NCBI GenBank assembly: GCA_947630315.1
Contig: CANRHA010000067.1
Location: 1 to 8,484 of the forward strand
DNA length: 8,484 bases
Direction: 5' to 3'
From: an uncultured Clostridia bacterium
GTDB lineage: Bacteria; Bacillota; Clostridia; Oscillospirales; Ruminococcaceae
The notes under the pieces were generated by a model. The model was not told where the DNA came from, searched no databases, and worked only from the letters and a program-made list of their open reading frames with translations. This document shows positions 1 through 6,770 of the stretch, piece by piece; the first letter of the stretch is position 1, and each line of letters opens with the position of its first letter. The translations under genes were made by a program, and so were the position numbers.

Positions 1-5
1 GTATG

Positions 6-56
6 CTCCCTCTTCCTCCCCGCCTGTGAAGCTTCTATACTTTACCCGCGGGGGAG
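6..56 (-). promoter_or_regulatory. Leader of an off-window leftward gene, with hairpin and ribosome-binding-site candidates
   Basis: Reading leftward, the RNA from the promoter at 68-96 would carry CTCCCCCGC (56 to 48) and GCGGGGAG (23 to 16). These can pair over about 8 bp with one bulged C, enclosing a loop of 24 nt. A purine-rich GAGGGAG lies at 12 to 6, so a start codon would fall just beyond the left edge. The GGGGAG in the hairpin arm is itself a Shine-Dalgarno-like string, so the hairpin could affect initiation; that is inference. The downstream gene cannot be seen. Confidence 0.3.
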
Positions 57-67
57 ACAGCTTTGTT

Positions 68-96
68 ACTATAACACTTTTTTATTCTCATGTCAA
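68..96 (-). promoter_or_regulatory. Sigma-A promoter firing leftward out of the window
   Basis: On the minus strand TTGACA (96 to 91) is followed by a 17-nt spacer and TATAGT (73 to 68). That is a perfect -35 box and a -10 box one base off consensus, at ideal spacing. Transcription would begin near position 61. It lies just past the stop codon of the DHHW-family gene, so the next gene to the left probably has its own promoter even though it could also receive read-through from the operon. Confidence 0.75.
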
Positions 97-99
97 GAG

Positions 100-123
100 A
101 AAAATCAAAAAAATTTCAAAAAA
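100..123 (-). promoter_or_regulatory. Phased A/T tracts upstream of the leftward promoter (UP-element-like)
   Basis: Three uninterrupted A runs on the plus strand at 100-104, 107-113 and 118-123 are centred near -42, -50 and -60 relative to the predicted start at about 61. This is where an UP element sits, and the roughly 8-10 bp spacing would also bend the DNA. The outermost run abuts T6 (124-129), making an A6T6 palindrome whose end touches the preceding gene's stop codon. No GC-rich terminator hairpin is visible here. Confidence 0.5.
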
Positions 124-128
124 TTTTT

Positions 129-1271
129 TCAGCCTGCTTTTTGCCCCAATTTTACTATATTCCTGTCGCCCGCAAATGTGCTTGCGTTATATAAAAGGAG
201 TATCCTGTCGGCCTCGGCGGGGTCGCAGTAATCCGAAAGATCCATCATATAACGCAGATCGACGACCGTCACCTTTGAAAAATGCTTTGTAAGAAACGGC
301 ACGAAGCAGTTCGCGTATGAATCCTTTATAATAAGGATGCTGCCGCCGCCGGCGTCGGAAGTTATCTCGATAAGCGGCACGTTTTCGCCCAAAAAGCAGA
401 GGTATTTGTCCTTTTTTTCGAGATATTCCCTGAAGATCACCGAATCGCGCTCCTCGGTCGTGCCGTCGGCACGGGTTATTTTTACGGATTTTACCTCCGC
501 GCCGCCCGAGGTGTAAAAGTCTACCGTGTCCGGCTCGGCCTCCTCGGAGAGGACTTTTGAATAGTATGAACCGTAAAAGCTGTGGCTTGCGTGTTCGACG
601 TTTATTTTGTCGAGCGTTACCGGGTCGTAGCCGAAGCGGTTCATGCAGACCGTGTACGCGACATATGCCCCGTAGGTCGTCCAGTGGTGGTCGGTGCGGT
701 AGTAGATGTACCCGTCGCGCTCCCTCATAAGCGAATCAAAGACGTTTATTTTTCCTATGTTTTCATCGAGATTCTCGTAAACGTAGTTTATCATCTTCCG
801 CTGTTCCTGATCCTTTGAATAGGAGGGCAGGCGGTCGGCGTAGATCTGCGCAGAGGTCGGCACGAGCATAACGCTGAGCTTTCCGCCGCACCGATCGGAA
901 AACGAGTTGAGCGCCTCTACCGTGCGGTCTATGGCGTCATAATCGATATCCTCGGCGACCTCAAAATACCTGCCGTCGGAGATATACACCCCGTTCACCT
1001 CGTCGTGCCCGGCTATCCGCTCGAGCCGGGTCCTTAGGGATATCCACCTCGTCCTTAGGGCAAAATGCTCGCGGGAATACTCGGCAAGGCCGTCGGTAAA
1101 ATCGCCCGAAAACCACGTCTGCGCCGAAAATTCCGGCAAGTCGCTGAGATATCTGTTCTCGGGCTCCGAGAAATCCCGCTTGGGAAGAATGAGCGTAAAA
1201 AGGCAAAGCCCCGCGACCGTGACCGAAAAGAGTATTATATTTAGGATATGAAAAATTTTTGCGGTCTTCAT
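129..1271 (-). CDS. DHHW-family protein (AlgJ/AlgX-like, polysaccharide O-acylation partner)
   Basis: This 380-residue protein has a single N-terminal hydrophobic segment (about residues 9-29), which would anchor it outside the membrane. It then shows the family's SEPENRYLS motif (35-43), the DHHW signature (194-197, in YYRTDHHWTTYGA) and a KDSY block (316-319) where SGNH-type relatives carry GDSF. By comparison with AlgX, Asp194, His196 and Ser318 are the expected catalytic triad. Such proteins are thought to pass acetyl groups delivered by an MBOAT partner onto an extracellular glycan. That partner is the gene immediately upstream, across a 9-nt gap. The start ATG at 1271 follows AGGTGA, which overlaps the MBOAT stop codon, so the two are probably translationally coupled. 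The glycan substrate cannot be read from the sequence. Confidence 0.9.
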   Translation of the reverse strand: MKTAKIFHILNIILFSVTVAGLCLFTLILPKRDFSEPENRYLSDLPEFSAQTWFSGDFTDGLAEYSREHFALRTRWISLRTRLERIAGHDEVNGVYISDGRYFEVAEDIDYDAIDRTVEALNSFSDRCGGKLSVMLVPTSAQIYADRLPSYSKDQEQRKMINYVYENLDENIGKINVFDSLMRERDGYIYYRTDHHWTTYGAYVAYTVCMNRFGYDPVTLDKINVEHASHSFYGSYYSKVLSEEAEPDTVDFYTSGGAEVKSVKITRADGTTEERDSVIFREYLEKKDKYLCFLGENVPLIEITSDAGGGSILIIKDSYANCFVPFLTKHFSKVTVVDLRYMMDLSDYCDPAEADRILLLYNASTFAGDRNIVKLGQKAG

Positions 1272-1280
1272 GCGATCACC

Positions 1281-2753
1281 TTAAAAATTAAAGTACAGAA
1301 AAGGATTGTAGCCGTCGTTCACAAGGTAGGCGGTAGAGGCTATTAAAAGAAGCATCGTTACAACCGGCTCGATCACCGAAAATACGCTTATTTTTACGCC
1401 CGCCGCGCTCAGCCTTGAATCTATTCTCTCGCGGAGGTTTTTTGGCGCGTCGGAGGCGAAAAACGCTCCGAGCGAAAGTATCACCGAAAATTCGCATATC
1501 AGCCAGAAACAGCCCCTGTCGGCAAAAGAACCCCCCGCGCCGAACATCGCGGCAATATACCTTAATGCCGACGGCAGGTCGGAACAGTCGAACAGCACCC
1601 AGCCGAACATCACGGCAAGGATAGTATAGAGCCAGCGCACAAACCCGGGAAGCTTTTCAAGGACCCTCCCCAAAAACAGCCTCTCAGCGATTATAAGCAG
1701 CCCGAACCAGCATCCCCAAAGGACAAAATTCCAGCTTGCGCCGTGCCAGAGGCCGGTCAGAAGCCAGACCGCCGCAAGGTTCCGCACGGTTTTCAGAGTT
1801 CCGCCGCGGCTGCCGCCCAAGGGTATATAAACGTAGTTTTTGAACCATGTTCCGAGGGTGATATGCCAGCGCCGCCAGAACTCCCTTACGCTGCCCGACG
1901 TATAGGGCAGGTCGAAGTTTTCCGGGAAGTCGAACCCGAGCATCTTTCCGAGGCCGATGGCCATATCGGAATAGCCGGAAAAATCGAAGTATATCTGAAG
2001 TGTGAACGCCGCTATGCCGAGCCACGCCGTAAGCGCCGGCAGGGCGGAATAATCCGCAGACTTCACCTCGGCCCACAGGCGGCCTATGTTGTTCGCCAAA
2101 AGCACCTTTTTTGCAAGCCCCCGCGTGAACCTTGTTATGCCCAAAGACAGCCCCTCGGCCGTCACCCTGCGGGATCCAAGCCTTTCCGAAACGTCGGAGT
2201 AGCGCACTATCGGCCCGGCGACTATCTGCGGAAACATAGTAACATACGCGGCAAAGCTTATAAAGCTCTTTTGGACCTCGATCTTTCTCATGTAAAGGTC
2301 TATCGTGTAGGACATGCTCTGGAAGGTAAAGAAGGAAATCCCTATAGGTAGGATTATTTTCGAGAGGGAAAAATGCGTTCCGAATATTGAATTTGCCGCC
2401 GCGCCGTATATGTTTAACGGTATCGACAGATGAAACAGCGAGTTAAGGGTATCTATAATAAAGGAGGTGTACTTAAAAATGCAGAGCAGGCCGATGTTCA
2501 TTACTACAGAGGTTATAAGACAGGCCTTTCGCGCTTTCGGGTTTGAATCGTTTTTATACATTATCAGCCCGGCGAAATAATCGACCGCGCAGGACAAAAG
2601 CAAAACGATCACATACGCCGGTTCGCCGAACGCGTAAAACATCACGCCGGTTATAAAGAGCGCGGCGTTCTTCAGTTTTTTTGGGGTGACGCAGTAAAAC
2701 AGCATCGCCGCCGGCAGGAAGAAGTATAAAAACTCGACCGACGAAAATACCAT
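1281..2753 (-). CDS. MBOAT-family membrane O-acyltransferase (AlgI/DltB-like)
   Basis: A 490-residue multi-pass membrane protein that transfers acyl groups, usually acetyl, across the membrane to a surface polymer. It opens with MVFSSVEFLYFFLP, the usual start of AlgI-type MBOATs. Later come LPIGISFFTFQSMSY (about 135-149), MFPQIVAGPIVRY (173-185), REFWRRWHITLGTW (290-303) and LWHGASWNF (336-344). His337 in LWHGASW is the expected catalytic histidine and His297 in WRRWH is the second conserved one. It ends NPFLYFNF, as relatives do. An in-frame GTG lies 9 nt upstream at 2762, but it overlaps the ribosome binding site. The ATG at 2753 is 8 nt from GGAG and matches family N-termini, so I chose it. 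It sits between the rnmV-like gene and its DHHW partner. Confidence 0.95.
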   Translation of the reverse strand: MVFSSVEFLYFFLPAAMLFYCVTPKKLKNAALFITGVMFYAFGEPAYVIVLLLSCAVDYFAGLIMYKNDSNPKARKACLITSVVMNIGLLCIFKYTSFIIDTLNSLFHLSIPLNIYGAAANSIFGTHFSLSKIILPIGISFFTFQSMSYTIDLYMRKIEVQKSFISFAAYVTMFPQIVAGPIVRYSDVSERLGSRRVTAEGLSLGITRFTRGLAKKVLLANNIGRLWAEVKSADYSALPALTAWLGIAAFTLQIYFDFSGYSDMAIGLGKMLGFDFPENFDLPYTSGSVREFWRRWHITLGTWFKNYVYIPLGGSRGGTLKTVRNLAAVWLLTGLWHGASWNFVLWGCWFGLLIIAERLFLGRVLEKLPGFVRWLYTILAVMFGWVLFDCSDLPSALRYIAAMFGAGGSFADRGCFWLICEFSVILSLGAFFASDAPKNLRERIDSRLSAAGVKISVFSVIEPVVTMLLLIASTAYLVNDGYNPFLYFNF

Positions 2754-2761
2754 TTTGTTCA

Positions 2762-2768
2762 CTCCCCC
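2762..2768 (-). promoter_or_regulatory. Ribosome binding site fixing the MBOAT start
   Basis: GGGGGAG on the minus strand (2768 to 2762) lies 8 nt ahead of the ATG at 2753. The alternative GTG begins with the final G of this motif and so could not use it. The motif sits in the 16-nt gap after the rnmV-like stop codon (2770-2772 on the plus strand). Confidence 0.7.
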
Positions 2769-2769
2769 T

Positions 2770-3351
2770 TCATTTTAACTTATCCGCCGCTTTTTTGTAG
2801 CCCTCATACCCGAGCACGCAGTTTATTACGTCGACAAGCCCAGAGGTCGAAAGCCTCTCGGGCAGGCCGAGCATTTTTAACAGCTCCGCGCGCTTTACAG
2901 ATGAATTATCCCGGCCGAAAAAGCCGTCGTCATAAAGATCGGCGCGGGTCACTTTTCGCTCAGGCGGAGGGTCCTCAGACACCGCCCCGGCCTTTATAAG
3001 AGCCTCGGCAATTATCTCTGGGCTTATGCCCTCGACCCCCAATTTTCCCTCGGCGGAGGGCTTGCGCTTGCGCTTTTCCTTGCCGTAAATATCGGGAATG
3101 TACGCGCACCTTACCTCACCCCGGCTGACGAATCCTTTTATATATCCCCTTATCCTGAAACCCGCGGCGTCGCTGTCGGTCAGAACGGTTATGCCGCCGT
3201 TTTCGGCAAAGCTTCGTATAAGCGCCCTTTTTTCCCGGCTCCTGAACACCCCGAAACCGTCGGTGGTTATGACCGGGCAGTCGACTATCCCCGCAAGCTT
3301 TATTTTGTCGTATTTTCCCTCGACTACGATTGCGCCTTTTATGTGTATCAT
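2770..3351 (-). CDS. rnmV: Toprim-domain protein of the ribonuclease M5 type, with C-terminal extension
   Basis: A 193-residue protein with an N-terminal Toprim fold. The catalytic Glu11 lies in IVVEGKYDK (8-16) and the metal-binding Asp59/Asp61 pair in LTDSDAAG (57-64), followed by GVEG (105-108), as in RNase M5. RNase M5 makes the final cuts that mature 5S rRNA in Firmicutes. A basic patch KEKRKRKPS (91-99) could contact RNA. Bacillus-type M5 is my closest reference; the roughly 65 residues after position 125 form the extra C-terminal domain common in clostridial versions (DUF4093-like), ending in a short helical region. The ATG follows AGGGGG 9 nt after the holA stop, so the two are likely co-translated. 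The family call is firm, but the RNase M5 activity itself is inferred. Confidence 0.85.
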   Translation of the reverse strand: MIHIKGAIVVEGKYDKIKLAGIVDCPVITTDGFGVFRSREKRALIRSFAENGGITVLTDSDAAGFRIRGYIKGFVSRGEVRCAYIPDIYGKEKRKRKPSAEGKLGVEGISPEIIAEALIKAGAVSEDPPPERKVTRADLYDDGFFGRDNSSVKRAELLKMLGLPERLSTSGLVDVINCVLGYEGYKKAADKLK

Positions 3352-3360
3352 ATTTCCCCC

Positions 3361-4413
3361 TCAGGCGTTGATCATCTTTACTATAGCTTCCTCAAGAAGT
3401 ATCCGCTTGTCGGTCTTCTTTGATTTCATATCCGCGTCGCATTCGGCAAGCACCCCGAGACAGGACCTGAGCCTGTCTATCGGCACCGAAATACAGTCGC
3501 GCATAGCGTTTTTGGCGGCGAACTCCCTGCCCTTATATGAAAACGCCGATAAAATGTCGCTCTCGTTCCGGCCGCTTAAAACCGCAAGCTTCGCCCGGTA
3601 CAGATCGGTGAACGCGCCGCCTATTACCGCTAAAAGCGCAAGGCACTCCTGCTGGCGGGAAATAAGCTCGGAGAGGCTCTCGAACGCCGCCTTTGTATTC
3701 CCCGACGTGACCGCCCTCGCAAGCTTATAGGCGTCGGTGTCAAGGCTGCCCGATACGTTTTCTTCGACGTCCTCGATGGTTATCTCCCCGCCGAAGCGGT
3801 ATGCGCAGAGCTTTCCCAGCTCGTTGTTGACGGCAAGCATACTGCAGCCGCAGAGTTCGGCAAGCCTCACCGCCGCCTCGTTCCCTATCGATGAGCCGAG
3901 CTTTTCCGCCCTCTGGTGTATCTGCTTTGCAAGCTCGCCCGGGCGCTTATATGAAAACTCGACGACCGTTCCGCCCGCCTTGGTTATCCATTCGGCAAGC
4001 CGCGCGTTTTTTGCCGTGAGCGATTTTTTCCCGCCGCAGAGATCGGCGCCTGTGGCGTAAAATATCGCCGTGACCGTTTCGGGATCGAGAGAAGATATGC
4101 TGCTTTGAAGCATTTTAAGGTCGTCCGACTTTAAGCCTTCGGCGTCAAGGTCGTTCACCATCGCAACCACCCGATCGGCAAAAACTGGCAGAGAGTCGCA
4201 GACGTCGGCAAACTCGGAAGCGCTGAACGAGCCGCCGGGGAAAAAGTGGTAGTTAAGGTCGCGCGCCTCGGCGGGGCAGAGCTTTGCCGCAAGCTTTTTT
4301 GCCGCGCTTTCAAGCGTCGCGACGTCCTTTCCGAAAAACAGGTAGCAGGGCTTTATGTCGCCGCCGCGTATCTGCCTGTATAAGTCCTGCTCGGTGGTGA
4401 GTTTAACCGCCAT
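3361..4413 (-). CDS. holA: DNA polymerase III delta subunit (clamp loader)
   Basis: The delta subunit opens the sliding beta clamp in the replicative clamp loader. At 350 residues it has the normal family length. It shows the degenerate AAA+ start YLFFGKD (24-30), the family motif SLPVFADRVVAMVND (74-88), the collar-side NELGKLCAY (197-205) and a C-terminal helical domain ending LLEEAIVKM (339-347). There is no Walker A motif, as expected for delta. The start ATG lies inside the end of comEC (11-nt overlap) and is preceded at 9 nt by GGGAG (4427 to 4423), itself within comEC, so translation of the two is probably coupled. The comEC-holA neighbourhood is conserved in Firmicutes, which supports the call. 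Confidence 0.93.
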   Translation of the reverse strand: MAVKLTTEQDLYRQIRGGDIKPCYLFFGKDVATLESAAKKLAAKLCPAEARDLNYHFFPGGSFSASEFADVCDSLPVFADRVVAMVNDLDAEGLKSDDLKMLQSSISSLDPETVTAIFYATGADLCGGKKSLTAKNARLAEWITKAGGTVVEFSYKRPGELAKQIHQRAEKLGSSIGNEAAVRLAELCGCSMLAVNNELGKLCAYRFGGEITIEDVEENVSGSLDTDAYKLARAVTSGNTKAAFESLSELISRQQECLALLAVIGGAFTDLYRAKLAVLSGRNESDILSAFSYKGREFAAKNAMRDCISVPIDRLRSCLGVLAECDADMKSKKTDKRILLEEAIVKMINA

Positions 4414-6400
4414 GTTTAACCGCTCCCAACTTTATTGTTTTATACAGCCCGCCCTTTATGACCTCGGGGCCGTCCGGAGTCCTTATCACCGCAAGCCCGC
4501 TCAGAAGATTTATATCCCCCTCGCCGCTCAGCGAGATCACTCGCTTCTCCCCGGAGTTCATATATATTTCCGCGCCGTCCTCGGTGATCTTTATAACCGC
4601 GCCGTTAAAGCTTATTTCGCTCCCGAAAGCCGCGCTGAAAGCGTCTTCGGGGCCTATTCCCGCGCCGAGGCCGGGCAGATAATACCTTTCCGGCGGGTTC
4701 GGGCCGTCTCTGTACGACGAGTACGCCGCCGGGGCGTTGTCGTAAATCACCGCCGCCCTGACTTTTTCCGCTCCCGATCTTTCAACCGCCTTTGCAGCCT
4801 TTTGCGGCATGTCGCCGGTGAAGTCCATTATGACCGATTCGCCGCCGAGCCTTAAAACCGCCGCCCTGCCCTCGCCGTCCGAGAGGATATCGAGATATAA
4901 ATAATTCCTCACGGCTGCAACGTTTACGGCGTATATCGCCATGACCGCGGCCGTAAACATCAGCGCAAGAAGGGCCGTTTTTCTCGTATCTTTATATATA
5001 AGGTGTACTGCCGCCGCGGTTGCAAAGAGTATGATCGCCGACGCGGCCGCAGCCTTAAATCCGAACGGCAGGTAGAGTATATCCGCTTTTGAAATGAGTT
5101 CGGCGGCGCGTATCACGAATTTTAATATTATCTCCGGAACGGCGAGCAGAAGCTCGGGGCCCGCGCCCAAAAGCGCGTAGATCATTCCGGGAATAAGCGC
5201 AAACGAACACAGGGGTATGGCTATTATATTCACAAACGGCGCCGCGAGCGAAAAGCCGTCAAACCAGAGCATTACCGCAGGAACCGTGGCCAAAGACGCG
5301 CATACCGACGCGCAAAGCGCCTTGGGTATCTTATGCCTGACGCCGAGGGCTTTTATTGCCGCCGGGGCCATTACCCCGACTCCGAACACGCCGGACATCG
5401 AAAGAACAAAGGAACTGTCGGCGGCGGAATATGGGTTGAACAGGGTCATCAGAAGACCGCACACGCAGATACTGTTTAAGGCGTCCGCCCTGCGCCGCAC
5501 CACGCCAGAAACAATGAGCACGGCAAGCATTATTCCCGCGCGTATGGCCGAGGCCCTGAACCCCGAAAAGGCTATGAACCCCAAAACGCATAAGCCGCAC
5601 ACCGAGGCGGTTATCGCCCGCGGAAGTTTAAGCTTTTTGAGTATCGCCATCACCGCGGCGACAAGCACCGAGACGTGAAGCCCCGAAACCGCCGCAAGAT
5701 GTCCGATACCGGCGCGGTTAAGTTTTGTTCTGAGCGAATCGGAAAATACCGTTCTGTCGCCCGTTACCATCGACGCCAAAAGCTCTCCCGGCTCGCCCGC
5801 GACATTTTCCCTTATCCTCTCGGCAACTTTTCGGCCGTACTCGAGGATAAAATCAAAAATATTTTTATCGGACCCCGTTATAACTACCTCGGAAACGGGC
5901 GAAACGCTTATATATACGCCGTCGGGCAGGTAATTCTCCCTCGCGCCGAAAAACGGATCGTCGGTAAATCGGGTAATCCTCGCGTCAAACTCAACGGTAT
6001 CGCCCTCTCGCCCGCCAAACCCCGGCAGATATGCAGTCATGCGGGCGGATATCCCGCCGGCCTTGCCCTTTATGACCGCAGTCGTGATATCTCCGCCGGC
6101 GCAGCTTATTATCTTGCCGGAAACATGGGCGGAGGAACCGCTGAGGCTTTCGAGCGGAGCAAGTATCAAAGAAGTTTTAAGCGCGGAATATCCCGCCGCA
6201 ACCGCAAACGCCGCCGCAAAGAGCATCACCTTAGCCCGGAATTTAACGCGCAGAACTATCGCCGCCGCACCGAGAAAGATCGTAAAAGCGCATAAAACGG
6301 CGAATCCGCGATAGCCGAGAATACCGTTTACGCAAAGCCGGAAGCTCAGAAACAGGCCGCAAAACCAGCCTGCAAAAACGGTAACGGCTCTCCGGGTCAT
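4403..6400 (-). CDS. comEC: ComEC/Rec2-family DNA uptake channel with degenerate C-terminal domain
   Basis: A 665-residue polytopic membrane protein of the family that carries single-stranded DNA across the membrane in natural transformation. N-terminal membrane helices (about 1-75) lead to an extracytoplasmic OB-like domain (about 80-185). The Competence domain follows, with GDRTVFSDSLR (214-224), GIGHLAAVSGLHVS (231-244) and NPYSAADSSFVLS (322-334), then many hydrophobic helices to about 495. The remaining 165 residues occupy the place of the usual metallo-beta-lactamase domain. They keep its opening strands (LYLDILSDGEGRAAVLRL), but the HxHxDH metal motif is absent. An ATG 6 nt upstream (6406) lies only 1 nt from GGAG. 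The ATG at 6400 lies 7 nt away and is preferred. It is the first gene of the operon; comEA is not seen nearby. Confidence 0.93.
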   Translation of the reverse strand: MTRRAVTVFAGWFCGLFLSFRLCVNGILGYRGFAVLCAFTIFLGAAAIVLRVKFRAKVMLFAAAFAVAAGYSALKTSLILAPLESLSGSSAHVSGKIISCAGGDITTAVIKGKAGGISARMTAYLPGFGGREGDTVEFDARITRFTDDPFFGARENYLPDGVYISVSPVSEVVITGSDKNIFDFILEYGRKVAERIRENVAGEPGELLASMVTGDRTVFSDSLRTKLNRAGIGHLAAVSGLHVSVLVAAVMAILKKLKLPRAITASVCGLCVLGFIAFSGFRASAIRAGIMLAVLIVSGVVRRRADALNSICVCGLLMTLFNPYSAADSSFVLSMSGVFGVGVMAPAAIKALGVRHKIPKALCASVCASLATVPAVMLWFDGFSLAAPFVNIIAIPLCSFALIPGMIYALLGAGPELLLAVPEIILKFVIRAAELISKADILYLPFGFKAAAASAIILFATAAAVHLIYKDTRKTALLALMFTAAVMAIYAVNVAAVRNYLYLDILSDGEGRAAVLRLGGESVIMDFTGDMPQKAAKAVERSGAEKVRAAVIYDNAPAAYSSYRDGPNPPERYYLPGLGAGIGPEDAFSAAFGSEISFNGAVIKITEDGAEIYMNSGEKRVISLSGEGDINLLSGLAVIRTPDGPEVIKGGLYKTIKLGAVKHGG

Positions 6401-6407
6401 CGGCATT

Positions 6408-6414
6408 CTCCTTT
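6408..6414 (-). promoter_or_regulatory. Ribosome binding site deciding the comEC start
   Basis: AAAGGAG on the minus strand (6414 to 6408) is followed by ATG CCG ATG. Spacing from GGAG is 1 nt to the first ATG (6406) and 7 nt to the second (6400), so the second should be used, giving 665 rather than 667 residues. Confidence 0.65.
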
Positions 6415-6435
6415 CGCCTTGGGTTATATATGGGT

Positions 6436-6464
6436 ATTATAGCACAGATGATGGGAAAATTCAA
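6436..6464 (-). promoter_or_regulatory. Sigma-A promoter of the comEC operon
   Basis: On the minus strand TTGAAT (6464 to 6459), a 17-nt spacer and a consensus TATAAT (6441 to 6436) are present. Transcription would start near 6429, leaving a leader of only about 30 nt before the comEC start. No operator or riboswitch fits in so short a leader. The array of small hairpins (6467-6528) begins right behind the -35 box. Confidence 0.8.
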
Positions 6465-6466
6465 CT

Positions 6467-6528
6467 GGGGCGAAGCCCCGGCGGCCGAAGGCCGCCGCAG
6501 CGCGCTACGCGCGGGGCGGGCTTCGCCC
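6467..6528. repeat. Four consecutive minimal hairpins with 3-nt loops
   Basis: Four perfect palindromes follow one another: GGGGC-GAA-GCCCC (6467-6479), GGCGGCC-GAA-GGCCGCC (6480-6496), GCGCG-CTA-CGCGC (6500-6512) and GGGC-TTC-GCCC (6518-6528). Stems are 4-7 bp and each loop is exactly 3 nt. No gene covers the stretch and no T-tract follows, so they are not ordinary terminators. The same small-hairpin style recurs in the repeat modules at 6771-7251. Function unknown. Confidence 0.8.
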
Positions 6529-6530
6529 TG

Positions 6531-6565
6531 CCAGAGGTCAGATGTCAGATATCAGAAATCAGATG
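6531..6565. repeat. Heptamer array, five units of YCAGANN
   Basis: Five in-phase 7-nt units occur without gaps: CCAGAGG, TCAGATG, TCAGATA, TCAGAAA, TCAGATG. Its reverse complement matches the arrays at 6691-6725 and 7071-7105. An 18-bp exact inverted repeat, CAGATGTCAGATATCAGA (6539-6556), is matched by 6698-6715. Confidence 0.85.
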
Positions 6566-6690
6566 AAGGTAGGAGCGAGGCCGGCGGACAGCAGGAGCTT
6601 GCGGCAGGAGCAGAATGTTGCGGCAACGGCAACAGAGGGCTGTAGCACATGCATGAGCTTTCTTCTTTTCGCAAGCCCGGTAAAAGCATT
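6566..6690. other. Noncoding stretch between two inverted heptamer arrays
   Basis: I see no gene, tRNA or convincing promoter here. The only structure noted is a short palindrome GTTGC-CG-like around 6622-6633 (GTTGCGGCAAC). The one open frame crossing the left part (6430-6645) has no ribosome binding site and is built from the repeats. With its flanking arrays the segment forms a 195-bp unit (6531-6725) with inverted ends. Confidence 0.4.
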
Positions 6691-6725
6691 TCTGACATCT
6701 GATATCTGACATCTGTCTTCTACTC
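6691..6725. repeat. Heptamer array, five units of TCTGNNN type
   Basis: Five in-phase 7-nt units occur: TCTGACA, TCTGATA, TCTGACA, TCTGTCT and the degenerate TCTACTC. This is the reverse-complement counterpart of the array at 6531-6565, with the same length of 35 nt. Confidence 0.85.
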
Positions 6726-6728
6726 GCG

Positions 6729-6762
6729 CCCCTCCCCTTGAGGGGAGGGGTTGGGGGTGGGG
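6729..6762. repeat. Perfect 9-bp hairpin overlapping a four-tract G-quadruplex motif
   Basis: CCCCTCCCC (6729-6737), loop TTGA and GGGGAGGGG (6742-6750) form a perfect 9-bp stem. The 3' arm and the bases after it give four G runs of 4, 4, 5 and 4 (6742-6745, 6747-6750, 6753-6757, 6759-6762) with loops of 1, 2 and 1 nt, a strong quadruplex motif on the plus strand. The two structures use the same bases and exclude each other. There is no U-tract, so it is a poor intrinsic terminator. Confidence 0.8.
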
Positions 6763-6770
6763 TGATTCAA

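Noticed and set aside
26..292. Plus-strand open frame of 88 codons at the left edge
   Set aside because: It overlaps the leftward promoter and the end of the DHHW-family gene, lacks a ribosome binding site and has no recognisable domain.
1743..2351. Plus-strand open frame of 202 codons inside the MBOAT gene
   Set aside because: It is the opposite strand of a clear membrane acyltransferase; its composition (Pro/Arg/Glu-rich) is a codon shadow.
5675..6295. Plus-strand open frame of 206 codons opposite comEC
   Set aside because: It lies entirely over the N-terminal half of comEC, whose motifs are convincing, and has no ribosome binding site or family signature.
6430..6645. Possible small gene of 71 codons in the repeat region
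   Set aside because: It begins in the comEC promoter and reads through the hairpin and heptamer repeats; no ribosome binding site and no credible protein features.
6729..6750. Intrinsic terminator
   Set aside because: The stem is strong, but it is followed by G runs and preceded on the other side by no T-tract, and no gene ends nearby.
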